From: Planctomycetales bacterium ZRK34
GTDB taxonomy: Bacteria > Planctomycetota > Phycisphaerae > Phycisphaerales > Zrk34
DNA length: 64,000 bases
Reading direction: 5' to 3'
NCBI GenBank assembly: GCA_014873095.1
Contig: CP050848.1
Location: 3,035,850 to 3,099,849, forward strand
Below are positions 35,179 through 43,873 of this stretch, one piece after another. The notes beneath the pieces are model-generated. The model ran no database searches. It had not been told where the DNA came from and saw nothing but the letters and a program-made list of their open reading frames with translations. Position numbers and translations under genes: made by a program. Position 1 is the stretch's first letter; every line of letters starts with the position of its first letter.

Positions 35179-36825
35179 ATGATCACCGGCTACACCGAAA
35201 ACCCGACCGCGCCCCAGCCCGCTGCCGATGTCCCGGCAGCTGCGGCGAGCGGCGCGCCCGCGTCGCAGGCTCAGCAGCTTGCTGATCGGCTGGGTTTGTC
35301 ATGGATGCCGAGTCTCGAAGACGCCAAGCCCAACGCCCAGTTCGTCGAGTCGATTCCGATCAGCTTCGCCCGCCGCCACGGCGTGATGGGCCTCGACGAC
35401 ATCGCGGAAGATCGTTTGCCGGTTGCCTTTTCAGCCGCTGAATCGTGGGAAATACTCGATGTGGTGGCCCGTTATCTGAATCGCCCGGTCAAGCCGGTCG
35501 TCGCGCCGCCGGAAGAGATCACCACCGCGATCAACAACGCTTACCAGCAGCGACAGGGCCAGGCTCAGCAGTTCATCGACAAGCTCGATCGGCAGGACGT
35601 GCTCGCTGAGGTCGGTCAGCTTGGTCAGCGCGAAGACCTGCTGGACGTCGGCACACGCGCTCCGGTGATCAAGCTGGTGAACCTGGTGCTCTTCGAGGCG
35701 GTCAAGCTGATGGCGTCAGACGTGCACATTCAGCCTTATGAAGACCGCATCGCGGTGCGTCTGCGCATCGACGGCGTGCTGGCGGACATCTTCGATCTAC
35801 CCAAACACCTGCAGGAAGAAATCGTCAGCCGCATCAAGGTGCTGTCGCACATGAACATCGCGGAGAAGCGACTCGCCCAGGACGGCCGCGCCACCGTGCA
35901 GGTCGGCCAGCGCCACATCGACCTGCGCGTCTCGGCGATTCCCACCAGCCTCGGCGAACGCATCGTCATCCGCCTGCTCGATAAGACGGCCCAGCTGTTC
36001 GCGCTGGATCAGATCGGCATGCAGGCCGGCACGCTCGATAAGTTCCTCGACCTGATCACCGTCGAGCACGGGCTCATCCTCGTGACCGGCCCGACCGGCA
36101 GCGGTAAGTCGACGACGATGTACGCGGCGCTTCAGCAGATCAACGCCAAGGAAAAGAACATCCTCACGCTCGAAGACCCCATCGAGTATCAGCTTCCGGG
36201 CATCAGTCAGACGCAGGTGTCCGACCGCAAAGGCATGACCTTCGCCAGCGGCTTGCGCAGCGTGTTGCGACAGGATCCCGACATCATCATGGTCGGTGAA
36301 ATCCGCGACCAGGAAACCGCCGTCATGGCGATTCAGTCGGCGCTGACGGGCCACCTGGTTTTCTCTTCGCTGCACACCAACGATGCGGCCAGCGCCGTGA
36401 CGCGCCTGCTGGATTTGGGGATCGAACCGTACCTGGTGGCAAGCTCCGTGGTCGGCGTGCTCGCTCAGCGACTGGTGCGGCGTGTTTGCGAACACTGCGC
36501 CGCGCCGATCGACCCGAACCATGCGGACCTCCGCTCGCTGGGGATCGACCCGGATCATGTGGACACTTCGACGATGCGGCGCGGCGCCGGTTGCGCGGTC
36601 TGTCGAAACACCGGGTATCGCCGGCGGATTGGATTGTTTGAGCTGTTGACCGTCGATGATTCGGTACAGCAGTTGATTCAGTCGCGCGCCACCGCATCGC
36701 AGGTCAAACACGCCGCAGTCGCCGGCGGGATGAAGACGCTGACGGACGACGGTGTCGAGAAGATGCTGGCCGGCCGCACCACGATCGAGGAAGTTCAGCG
36801 TGTCGTCATGAGGGCGGAGGGCTGA
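35179..36825 (+). CDS. gspE: type II secretion ATPase GspE
   Basis: GspE is the cytoplasmic hexameric ATPase that drives pseudopilus growth. The 548-residue protein has an N1E-like domain, then the RecA-like core. Walker A is G-P-T-G-S-G-K-S-T near residues 301-309, followed by the E-D-P-I-E-Y Asp box, the Q-D-P-D-I-I-M-V-G-E-I-R-D Walker B/His region, and G-H-L-V-F-S-S-L-H-T-N-D. A tetracysteine zinc site is seen at C437/C440 and C472/C475, characteristic of GspE. The N-terminal 40 residues are Ala/Pro-rich. It starts 3 bases after gspD. Confidence 0.95.
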   Translation: MITGYTENPTAPQPAADVPAAAASGAPASQAQQLADRLGLSWMPSLEDAKPNAQFVESIPISFARRHGVMGLDDIAEDRLPVAFSAAESWEILDVVARYLNRPVKPVVAPPEEITTAINNAYQQRQGQAQQFIDKLDRQDVLAEVGQLGQREDLLDVGTRAPVIKLVNLVLFEAVKLMASDVHIQPYEDRIAVRLRIDGVLADIFDLPKHLQEEIVSRIKVLSHMNIAEKRLAQDGRATVQVGQRHIDLRVSAIPTSLGERIVIRLLDKTAQLFALDQIGMQAGTLDKFLDLITVEHGLILVTGPTGSGKSTTMYAALQQINAKEKNILTLEDPIEYQLPGISQTQVSDRKGMTFASGLRSVLRQDPDIIMVGEIRDQETAVMAIQSALTGHLVFSSLHTNDAASAVTRLLDLGIEPYLVASSVVGVLAQRLVRRVCEHCAAPIDPNHADLRSLGIDPDHVDTSTMRRGAGCAVCRNTGYRRRIGLFELLTVDDSVQQLIQSRATASQVKHAAVAGGMKTLTDDGVEKMLAGRTTIEEVQRVVMRAEG

Positions 36826-36828
36826 AAG

Positions 36829-38034
36829 ATGGCGGTGTATTCGTACAAGGCGATCGAAGCCGGGCGGGCCGCGGTCAGCGGGACCGTCACCGCGGACACG
36901 CCCCGGCAGGCGCGCGATCTGCTCCGCTCGCGGGGGCTGACGATTCAGGATGTGCGCCGCCAGCGTGCGGCCAACCTGCTCGGCGGCATGCCGAAACTTT
37001 TCACGCGGCGGCACACCAACGAGGTCGTCACCTTTGTGCGTGAATTGTCGACGCTGCTGTCGGTCGGCATTCCGATGCTGCAATCCATCGACACAATCGC
37101 CAAGCAGCACCGCGGGCCGTTTTGTGCCGTGCTGATGATCATCCGCGATCGGGTCGCTTCCGGCGTCAGCCTTGCCGAAGCCATGCGTGAACACCCGATC
37201 GTGTTCGACACGTTGTGCATCAGCATCATCGAAGTCGGTGAGAACGCCGGCACGCTCGAAACGGCGCTTCAGCAACTGGCGGAATTCAAGGAGCGCTCGG
37301 CTCGACTGAAAAACCGCGTCGCTTCGGCGCTGGTGTATCCTTGCGTGGTGCTCAGCGCGGGCGTGCTGGTGAGCATCTTTCTGATGACATTCGTGGTGCC
37401 GAACCTGCTGGCGACGCTGCAGGAAACCGGCAAACCGCTGCCGATGGCGACGCGCGTCGTGCAGGCGGCCAGCGATGCGCTGGTCGGGTGGTGGTGGCTG
37501 ATCGGACTGATCGTGGTCGGGTGTGTCATAGCGTTCAGCGCCGTGGCGCGGACGACGCGCGGGCGGGTGATGATCGACCGGGCGATGTTGCGTGTACCGA
37601 TTCTCGGTCAGATGATCCGCAAGCAGTCGATCTCGCGCATCGCGATGGTGGTGTCGACGTTGATTCAAAGTGGCGTGGCGTTTGTGCGGGCGCTTCAGAT
37701 CGCGCAGAACACGACGCCGAATCACGTGATGCGACAGGCGCTGATCGCCTGCGAACAGGCGGTCTATGCCGGCAGCGACATCGCCGAGGCGCTCGATGAA
37801 ACGGGTGTGTTCCCGCCGATGGTCATTCAAGTTTTCGCGGCGGGGCAGCAGTCGGGCCGACTCGAAGAAATGCTCACGCGCCTGGCCGAAGACTACGACC
37901 AGCAGGTCGCCACGGCGGCCAATCGTCTGACGGTCGTGCTCGAGCCGGTGCTGATACTCATTCTGGCGGTGATGGTGGGCTTCATCGCCTTTGCGACATT
38001 CATGCCAATCCTGGAGGCTGGCAATGTGCTTTAA
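36829..38034 (+). CDS. gspF: type II secretion inner-membrane platform protein GspF
   Basis: GspF is the polytopic inner-membrane platform protein. The 401-residue product has the two-copy GspF architecture with three membrane segments. The first is at about 169-195 (V-V-L-S-A-G-V-L-V-S-I-F-L-M-T-F), the next near 220-240, and the last at the C-terminus (I-L-I-L-A-V-M-V-G-F-I-A-F-A-T-F). F-V-R-E-L-S-T-L-L-S-V-G-I-P-M-L and Q-Q-S-G-R-L-E-E-M-L-T-R-L-A are family signatures. It follows gspE by 3 bases and overlaps gspG. Confidence 0.94.
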   Translation: MAVYSYKAIEAGRAAVSGTVTADTPRQARDLLRSRGLTIQDVRRQRAANLLGGMPKLFTRRHTNEVVTFVRELSTLLSVGIPMLQSIDTIAKQHRGPFCAVLMIIRDRVASGVSLAEAMREHPIVFDTLCISIIEVGENAGTLETALQQLAEFKERSARLKNRVASALVYPCVVLSAGVLVSIFLMTFVVPNLLATLQETGKPLPMATRVVQAASDALVGWWWLIGLIVVGCVIAFSAVARTTRGRVMIDRAMLRVPILGQMIRKQSISRIAMVVSTLIQSGVAFVRALQIAQNTTPNHVMRQALIACEQAVYAGSDIAEALDETGVFPPMVIQVFAAGQQSGRLEEMLTRLAEDYDQQVATAANRLTVVLEPVLILILAVMVGFIAFATFMPILEAGNVL

Positions 38035-38443
38035 CACTCCGACGCGCCGAAACGCGGCGCGTCGCCATCAAGCGTTCACGTTCATCGAAGTCATGGTGGT
38101 CGTGGTGATCATCGGGCTGCTGGCCGGGGCGGTGGCGATCAAGGTCAGCGACTACGTCGACAAGGCCAAGCTCAACCGCGCCAAGTCGGACATCGCCACG
38201 ATCGTCAACGCGGTCGAGTCCTACTACGCCGATCGCGGACAGTACCCGAGCAACGAAGACGGGCTCGGTGTGCTGCCGATCAAGAGCGCGACCGATCCGT
38301 GGAATCGCCCGTACCAGTACAACAACCCCGGCCGCAACGAGCCGTACGAGGTGATCTGCTACGGCGCCGACGGACGCGAAGGCGGCGAAGGCCCGAATAC
38401 CGACATCACCAGCGAAAATCTCACGGAAAGTCACGGCTCATGA
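38024..38443 (+). CDS. gspG: type II secretion major pseudopilin GspG, with Ala at the -1 site
   Basis: GspG is the main subunit of the pseudopilus. The start at 38024 follows CTGGAGG. The 139-residue protein has a class III prepilin leader ending R-R-H-Q-A, then F-T-F-I-E-V with Glu at +5. The C-terminal domain carries D-P-W-N-R-P-Y-Q-Y and Y-G-A-D-G-R-E-G-G-E, the calcium-site region of GspG. The residue before the cleavage point is Ala, not the near-invariant Gly. It overlaps gspF and the next pseudopilin gene. Confidence 0.93.
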   Translation: MCFNTPTRRNAARRHQAFTFIEVMVVVVIIGLLAGAVAIKVSDYVDKAKLNRAKSDIATIVNAVESYYADRGQYPSNEDGLGVLPIKSATDPWNRPYQYNNPGRNEPYEVICYGADGREGGEGPNTDITSENLTESHGS

Positions 38444-38946
38444 GATCGGCCGGCTTCACGCTGCTGGAGGTCATGGCGGTGCTGGTCATCGTCGGCCTGT
38501 TCGCTGCGGCGGTGACGCTGACGCCGTCGGGTTGGTTCGCTGCAGCGCGCTTCGATGAGGTGACAGCCCAGGTGACCTTCATGGATCAGCTTGCCCGCCA
38601 GCGCGCCCGCCGGGGCGATCAGGCTGTCGAGCTCGTATTCGACCTGCCGCAGGCGCGGATCGAGCGGCGGGATGTCGACGGCGGGTTCAGCGATGACGGC
38701 AGGCATCACATGACGCTGCCGCGCGGCTACGAGGTCACGGAGATGATCGTCAGTCGTCAGCCCCGCCGCAGCCAGCGGGTGACCGTGCCGGTGAACACGA
38801 CCGGCTGCACACCCAGCTACGCGCTGCGGATCGTCGGGCCGAATCATGAAGCCAAGTGGCTGGTCATCGCCGGCCTCAGCGGACAGGCGATCACGCTCGA
38901 CGGCGAACAGGAGATCGACGATGCGTTCGACAAACTCGCCACATAA
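38440..38946 (+). CDS. gspH: type II secretion pseudopilin (GspH-like)
   Basis: The start at 38440 overlaps the gspG stop as ATGA. The 168-residue protein has a proper prepilin leader (M-R-S-A-G cleaved before F-T-L-L-E) and one hydrophobic helix. A soluble beta-rich C-terminal part follows, with a Q-V-T-F-M-D-Q-L-A-R-Q-R-A-R-R-G segment as in GspH. The assignment as H rests on its place after G and on size; minor pseudopilins are hard to tell apart from sequence. Confidence 0.75.
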   Translation: MRSAGFTLLEVMAVLVIVGLFAAAVTLTPSGWFAAARFDEVTAQVTFMDQLARQRARRGDQAVELVFDLPQARIERRDVDGGFSDDGRHHMTLPRGYEVTEMIVSRQPRRSQRVTVPVNTTGCTPSYALRIVGPNHEAKWLVIAGLSGQAITLDGEQEIDDAFDKLAT

Positions 38947-39316
38947 CCCGGGCTTCACCTTGCTGGAGGTGCTGGCGGCGCTGGTCGTGCTCGGCACGCT
39001 GATGACCGGCGCGATGCTGGCCAAGTCACGCTACGCCCGGCAGACCGCTCTTGCCGAACGCAAGCTCGAAGCGATCCGCGGTGCTGATGATTTGCTGCAG
39101 GGCTGGTGGGGCGAACACCCGGATGTGCCGCAGGCGGGCCATGGAACCCTCGCCGGCGGGGCGATGACGTGGCAAACCCGGACCCAGGCGATCGATGAAT
39201 ATCGCAAGATCACCCGGCTGGACGTTTTCGACAGCCCGCGCCGCAGCGGCGACGAGCCGCTGGTGTCGGTGGAGCTGTTGATGGCGCGCGAGCCGAACGT
39301 GGAGAAACGGTCATGA
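38921..39316 (+). CDS. gspI: type II secretion pseudopilin (GspI-like)
   Basis: The start at 38921 is preceded by CAGGAG and places the leader N-P-G before F-T-L-L-E-V-L-A-A-L at the N-terminus. The 131-residue product is the shortest of the pseudopilins, as GspI usually is. The W-W-G-E-H-P and M-T-W-Q-T-R stretches lie in its C-terminal domain. It overlaps gspH at the start and the next gene at its end. Confidence 0.75.
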   Translation: MRSTNSPHNPGFTLLEVLAALVVLGTLMTGAMLAKSRYARQTALAERKLEAIRGADDLLQGWWGEHPDVPQAGHGTLAGGAMTWQTRTQAIDEYRKITRLDVFDSPRRSGDEPLVSVELLMAREPNVEKRS

Positions 39317-39894
39317 CCCGTCGCGGGTTCACACTCGTCGAACTGCTGGCGGCCACGGCCCTGGCGGTGATGCTGGCGGCCGGGGCGCTGCGCGTCGTGG
39401 CGTCGATCCGCGCCGACGTCGCCGCACAGCGTGACCGCTCGCTGACTGATGGAACCGCGAGCGATCAACTGGTTGATTTGATCCGTCGTGATCTGACTCA
39501 GGCGCGCAGCTTCACACAGGCCGGCGGCAAAGTCGTGCTGATCGGATTCGGCGGAGTGAACCGCGCCGACTTCGACGGCGCCAAAAGCAAAGACGCCGCG
39601 TCGCATCAGCCGGTGAAGATCGAATACTTCGTCAAACAACTCGGCGAGGTGAACTGGCTCGTGCGGCGGCAGACGGATTTGAATGTGCTGAATAACCGCA
39701 ACGCCTGGACCGAACTGGCCCGCGCCAACGTGCGCAGCATCGAGGTGCGACCGCTCAAACTCGGCACGGCCGATCAGGGCACGCGCACCAGCCTGGCGAT
39801 CAAAGACGACGCGCCGCCGGACCAGGTCCGACTGGTGATCGCGTCCGACGATCAGAACACGATGAACATCGACACGGTGATGACACTGCGATGA
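39313..39894 (+). CDS. gspJ: type II secretion pseudopilin (GspJ-like)
   Basis: The 193-residue product has a five-residue leader (M-T-R-R-G) before F-T-L-V-E-L-L-A-A-T, with Glu at +5. The rest, including the L-I-R-R-D-L-T-Q-A-R-S-F segment, fits GspJ, the minor pseudopilin just below the tip. It overlaps its neighbours by 4 bases on both sides. Confidence 0.78.
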   Translation: MTRRGFTLVELLAATALAVMLAAGALRVVASIRADVAAQRDRSLTDGTASDQLVDLIRRDLTQARSFTQAGGKVVLIGFGGVNRADFDGAKSKDAASHQPVKIEYFVKQLGEVNWLVRRQTDLNVLNNRNAWTELARANVRSIEVRPLKLGTADQGTRTSLAIKDDAPPDQVRLVIASDDQNTMNIDTVMTLR

Positions 39895-40811
39895 AACACG
39901 CCTCACGACATCATGCCCGGCAGGGGGGATTCGTGCTGCTGATGGCGCTGCTGGTGGTGGCGGTGGTCACGGCGCTGATGGCGGGCGTGGCGCGTCACTC
40001 GCTGGCGCGGGCGGTGCAGGCCGGCGGGGCCGAAGAGCAGCTTCAGCTTCGCTGGGGTCAGATCAGTTGCGAACGGGCGGCGCTGCAACTGGCGCCGGAA
40101 TTGATCGATCAGGCGCAGAAGCCGCGCCGAACACCGGTGGCGAAGGTGTCGATGAGCGTGCGGCTCGGCGCGATGGAATTCGACATGCTGGCGGCGGATG
40201 AAAACGCCAAGGTCGAGGTCAACGACCTGTACGACCGGCTGGGCAGCCTGCGGACGCAGCGCGCCTTGATCGAAGCGCTCGGCGGATTCAAGGCGTCGGT
40301 CAAGCTTCAGCCCTACGGGGCGCACCGCACGCGGGAGCAACTGGAGCAATCGACGATGCCGCTGTTCGGCAGCCTCGGGCAGGTGGTGGATGTCGAGCCG
40401 CGCCAGTTGATGCGGGCTGCCGAGCGGATCACCTGCTGGTCGAACGGCAAGGTGAACTTCCGCCGGGCGAGCCCCGAGGTGTTGCGGGCCGCGTGCACCA
40501 GCGTGCTCGACGGGCGCGACATTCAGCAGATGCTGATCTATCGGGCCGGCGAGGCGGAGATTGATCTGAACAACGCGCTGGGCGCGTTGAAGCTGGACAA
40601 GTCACAGCGGAAACGCGCCGAGCGGGTGCTGACCGACCAGTCGGGGTGTTACTCGGTGTGGACGACGGCGCACGGCGTGCAGCGGCGATGGTATCGGCTG
40701 GCTGTGGCGAACCTCAGCAAGCCCGAGGCCAGGCGGGCCGTGGATGATGAAGGCCGCCCGCTGCCGCGCGAGCTGCCGGACGTGCAGATGCAGGCGACTT
40801 TTGACTGGTGA
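39891..40811 (+). CDS. gspK: type II secretion pseudopilus tip protein (GspK-like)
   Basis: The 306-residue protein has a prepilin-like N-terminus, Q-G-G before F-V-L-L-M-A-L-L-V-V, without Glu at +5. This is the normal state for GspK, which caps the pseudopilus. The large C-terminal region has V-N-D-L-Y-D-R-L, then the helical K-V-N-F-R-R-A-S-P-E-V-L-R-A segment typical of GspK alpha domains (saposin-like insertion). It overlaps the genes on both sides. Confidence 0.8.
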   Translation: MKHASRHHARQGGFVLLMALLVVAVVTALMAGVARHSLARAVQAGGAEEQLQLRWGQISCERAALQLAPELIDQAQKPRRTPVAKVSMSVRLGAMEFDMLAADENAKVEVNDLYDRLGSLRTQRALIEALGGFKASVKLQPYGAHRTREQLEQSTMPLFGSLGQVVDVEPRQLMRAAERITCWSNGKVNFRRASPEVLRAACTSVLDGRDIQQMLIYRAGEAEIDLNNALGALKLDKSQRKRAERVLTDQSGCYSVWTTAHGVQRRWYRLAVANLSKPEARRAVDDEGRPLPRELPDVQMQATFDW

Positions 40812-41305
40812 TACACATGCGAACGCGACAGGTTAAATCATGGCTATGGCTCGGCAGCGGCGCAATGGCGCTGGCGGCTGTGGGCGTGGTGGTGATGGCC
40901 TGGGCGCTGCCGTATGCACAGCCGGATGATCTGGCCGAGCAGATGGTGATGCGTGTGAACCATCGGGCCAAGGCGGGGGGCGAACGGGTGGTGAAGATGC
41001 CGCCGGCGAGCGACCCGGTGTGGGCGACGCCGCTGCGCCGGCCGCTGAAAGAACCACCGAAGCAGGCGGTCGCCAAGTCGAGCGCTGCCCCGGCGCCGCC
41101 GCTGACAGTGAAGCTCGGCGGGACGGTGATCGAGTCGGGGCGCTGCGTGGCGATGTTCATCACGGCCGCGGGCAAGGTCGAACTCAAAGCCGTCGGCGAA
41201 GTGATCGAAGGCGCGAAGGTGACGGAGATCACCGACGAGGGCGTGCGCCTCGAGCACAACGGGCGCGATGTGCGGATGGCCCTGCCGAAGAAGGGGGGCG
41301 CGTGA
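40808..41305 (+). CDS. gspC: GspC-like inner-membrane protein of the type II system
   Basis: The 165-residue protein has one membrane segment at about 13-33 and a Pro/Ala-rich linker. Its C-terminal beta domain (L-G-G-T-V-I-E-S-G-R, I-T-A-A-G-K-V-E, then G-V-R-L-E-H-N-G-R-D-V) matches the HR domain of GspC, which links the platform to the secretin. It lacks a PDZ domain, so it is a short form. It sits after gspK, while gspC usually starts the operon. An internal ATG at 40817 is an alternative start. Confidence 0.7.
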   Translation: MIHMRTRQVKSWLWLGSGAMALAAVGVVVMAWALPYAQPDDLAEQMVMRVNHRAKAGGERVVKMPPASDPVWATPLRRPLKEPPKQAVAKSSAAPAPPLTVKLGGTVIESGRCVAMFITAAGKVELKAVGEVIEGAKVTEITDEGVRLEHNGRDVRMALPKKGGA

Positions 41306-42711
41306 TGTCGAATCGGCAGTGGGTCATCATGACGGGGGCCGAGGCGTGGACGGTGTGGTCCGTGAACGGGGCGGACCTGCAGGCGGTCGATCGCATCGAG
41401 CTGCGCGAAGGCGTGGATCAGACCGCGGCGATCATCGAGGCGCTTCAGCAGCGGGACTACAACGGCGAACCGGTGGCGCTGGCGCTGGAGTCGGCGGCCT
41501 GCGTGTGCGCGGGGATCGACACGACGGACCTGCCGCGCCGCGGGGCGAAACAGGCGATGACGTATCGGTTCGAAGAGAAACTGCCGCTGGCGGCCGAGCA
41601 GGTGGTGGCGGACTTTGTCGTGGCTGAAGACCGGGCGATGGGGGTTTGCGTTGTCAGTGAGAAGTGGCAGGGGGTCATTGAGGCGCTGAAGGCGGCGGAC
41701 ATTGCCGTGGAACTGATCGCGCCGGCGGCGATGCTGGCGCTACAGGAGATGTCGATCGAAGCGGAACACGATGCGGTGCTGCTCGCGGAGGGGAGGCGGA
41801 TTGATCTTTTCGTGATCGAAGGGGGACGCCCGCTTCGCTGGCACGCGCTGGGAACGGATGACGATGAACTGGCCGCGCATTTGAACATGTGCGGCGGGGC
41901 GGAGGGGACGAAGCTGCGCCTCGCGCTGTGCGGTGCAGACACGATGGAACTGGCGCGGCGGGTGCAGGCGATCGAAGGTGTTGAACTCGTCGAAGGTGAT
42001 CACACGCCGGTTGATGAAGCGGCGGCTCGCATGGCGGATCGCGCTCTGATGGGTAAAGACAGCGCGTGGGTGAACCTGTGCCGGGAGCAACTGGCGGCGG
42101 CGAACCCGATCGGGCAGCTAGACGCGGCGGTGAAAATGGCGATCGCCGCGGTGCTGGTGCTGTGGGTCTGCACGATGGGCGCGATGGCGTGGCGGTCGCA
42201 TCAGTACCAGCAGATGATCACGCAAAGCGAATCGCAGCAGGCGGAGATTTACCGGGGGCTGTACGACAAGACCCCGCCGCTGAACGTCAAGTCGCGGCTG
42301 CTCAGTGAGCACCGCAGCCTGGCGGGTGTGCGGCAGGGCGGTGAGTCCACCTTGCCGGTGACCGAATCCGTGCTGCCACTGTTGCACAGAACGCTCAAGG
42401 CTCTGCCGCCTGACCAGCGCTTCGCGATCACACAACTGACACTCGACGATGATGAAATCACGCTCGTCGGCCTGGCGCCATCGCACACCGGCGCCGAGGC
42501 GCTGGCTACGGCGATCGGCCGCGGCACCGGCTGGCGGATCGAGCCGCCCCGCACGCAGCGCCTGACCACCGGCGAAATTAACTTCACACTTCGCGGAAGC
42601 CGCTCGCCCGTCCCCAGAAACCCCGGCACCCCCGGAAACCCCGGCGGCTCCATCGCCCCCGGATCCCCTATCCCCGGCTCCGAAGCCCAGGCATCGAGGG
42701 GCAACCCATGA
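41305..42711 (+). CDS. gspL: GspL-like type II secretion protein
   Basis: The ATG at 41305 overlaps the gspC stop by one base. The 468-residue protein has a cytoplasmic actin-like region (A-L-A-L-E-S-A-A-C-V-C-A-G, then M-T-Y-R-F-E-E-K-L-P-L) and one membrane segment at about 272-295. Its periplasmic part has a Q-L-T-L-D-D-D-E-I-T-L-V-G-L ferredoxin-like fold, the GspL layout. A Pro/Gly-rich tail of about 35 residues ends the protein. GspL recruits the GspE ATPase to the membrane. Confidence 0.8.
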   Translation: MSNRQWVIMTGAEAWTVWSVNGADLQAVDRIELREGVDQTAAIIEALQQRDYNGEPVALALESAACVCAGIDTTDLPRRGAKQAMTYRFEEKLPLAAEQVVADFVVAEDRAMGVCVVSEKWQGVIEALKAADIAVELIAPAAMLALQEMSIEAEHDAVLLAEGRRIDLFVIEGGRPLRWHALGTDDDELAAHLNMCGGAEGTKLRLALCGADTMELARRVQAIEGVELVEGDHTPVDEAAARMADRALMGKDSAWVNLCREQLAAANPIGQLDAAVKMAIAAVLVLWVCTMGAMAWRSHQYQQMITQSESQQAEIYRGLYDKTPPLNVKSRLLSEHRSLAGVRQGGESTLPVTESVLPLLHRTLKALPPDQRFAITQLTLDDDEITLVGLAPSHTGAEALATAIGRGTGWRIEPPRTQRLTTGEINFTLRGSRSPVPRNPGTPGNPGGSIAPGSPIPGSEAQASRGNP

Positions 42712-43271
42712 ATCTGACCCCCGAAAAACGGCGAAACCTGCTGATGGGCGCGGCGCTTGGGTTGGCGATCGTGCTGTCGGTGTTGTGGCTGTATGGCGAT
42801 CTGTCCGACCGCCGCGCTGCGGCGATGCAGGCGACATCCGATACCGCGGTGTGCCAGCGGCTGGCCGATCAGATTCGCGCGTTGCAGACCAAACCCTCGC
42901 TGGCGCAGTCGCACGAACTCGAACACCAGGAACTGACCCGCCGCATCGAGTCAGCCGCTCAGCAGGCCGGCGTGCCGGCGACGAGTCTGGTCAGCATCGT
43001 GCCCGAGTCGGCCCAGCGGATCAATCGCACGCCGTACAAACGCAAACCCACGCAGGTGCAGATGACGAACGTGACGTTGCAGCAGCTCGTCGGCGTGCTG
43101 GGTCCGTTTGCCGCCGAGCAGGCCGGCCCCAAGCTGACGCGCCTGATGCTCGCCGCGCCGCGCGGCACTGATGAGCTGACCGGCAATCGCTGGTCGGCGG
43201 ATATGACCCTGACCTACCTGATCTACGCTCCCGCAAGCTCCTCAAAATCTTCAGCGAGTCCAACACGATGA
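42708..43271 (+). CDS. gspM: GspM-like type II secretion protein
   Basis: The 187-residue product has a short cytoplasmic N-terminus, one membrane segment at about 10-30 (L-L-M-G-A-A-L-G-L-A-I-V-L-S-V-L), then a coiled-coil and a ferredoxin-like periplasmic domain (V-T-L-Q-Q-L-V-G-V-L). Position right after GspL, size and topology fit GspM, although sequence identity in this family is always low. It overlaps both neighbours by 4 bases. Confidence 0.65.
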   Translation: MNLTPEKRRNLLMGAALGLAIVLSVLWLYGDLSDRRAAAMQATSDTAVCQRLADQIRALQTKPSLAQSHELEHQELTRRIESAAQQAGVPATSLVSIVPESAQRINRTPYKRKPTQVQMTNVTLQQLVGVLGPFAAEQAGPKLTRLMLAAPRGTDELTGNRWSADMTLTYLIYAPASSSKSSASPTR

Positions 43272-43873
43272 ATGGCCACCTCCGTACCGCTGTCGCCCTG
43301 ATGCTGATGATCGCGATGATCGCCGGCTGTAAATCCACGCCGCAGGCATCGAACTACGAAACCGTGCCGGACATGCCGGCCCGCAACGCCGCACTCGCCC
43401 ATCAGCACAACGCCGAAGCGCTGACCCACCTTAAAGAAGGTGAATACGAAAAGGCCGAGAAGCTGCTCAAGCAAGCGCTGGAGGCGGATGTCACCTTCGG
43501 TCCGGGTCACAACAATCTCGGCAAAACGTACTACCTGCAGAAGAAGTACTACCTGGCGGCGTGGGAGTTTCAGTACGCGATCAAGCTGATGCCGCACCAG
43601 CCGGAACCGCGGAATAATCTCGGGCTGGTGATGGAGGCGGTGGGCAAACTGGACGAGGCGGTGATGCAGTACGCCCAGGCCGCCGAGATCGAGCCGGACA
43701 ATCCGCAGATTTTGGGCAATCTGGCGCGGGCGCACGTTCGCCGTGGCGATCGCGGGGAAGACACGCAGGCGCTGCTGTCGGAGTTGATCATGCGTGACAC
43801 GCGGCCGCAGTGGGTGGCGTGGGCCCGGGAGAAGCTGGCGATGATGCAGGCTAAAGCGCCCGAACAGCCGTGA
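43268..43873 (+). CDS. TPR lipoprotein (possible secretin pilotin)
   Basis: The 201-residue protein has a lipoprotein signal with the lipobox I-A-G-C. It then has TPR repeats (A-E-A-L-T-H-L-K-E-G-E-Y-E-K-A-E-K-L-L-K and following, with G-P-G-H-N-N-L-G-K-T-Y-Y and P-R-N-N-L-G-L-V-M-E). PilF/PilW-type TPR lipoproteins guide secretin assembly. As the last gene of the T2SS run it could do this for GspD. The gene overlaps gspM by 4 bases. Confidence 0.75.
   Translation: MNGHLRTAVALMLMIAMIAGCKSTPQASNYETVPDMPARNAALAHQHNAEALTHLKEGEYEKAEKLLKQALEADVTFGPGHNNLGKTYYLQKKYYLAAWEFQYAIKLMPHQPEPRNNLGLVMEAVGKLDEAVMQYAQAAEIEPDNPQILGNLARAHVRRGDRGEDTQALLSELIMRDTRPQWVAWAREKLAMMQAKAPEQP

Noticed and set aside
35797..38037. 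A 746-codon open frame on the minus strand across gspE, gspF and the start of gspG
   Set aside because: It spans three clear T2SS genes on the other strand and is rich in His/Arg/Asp, as expected for antisense of high-GC genes.
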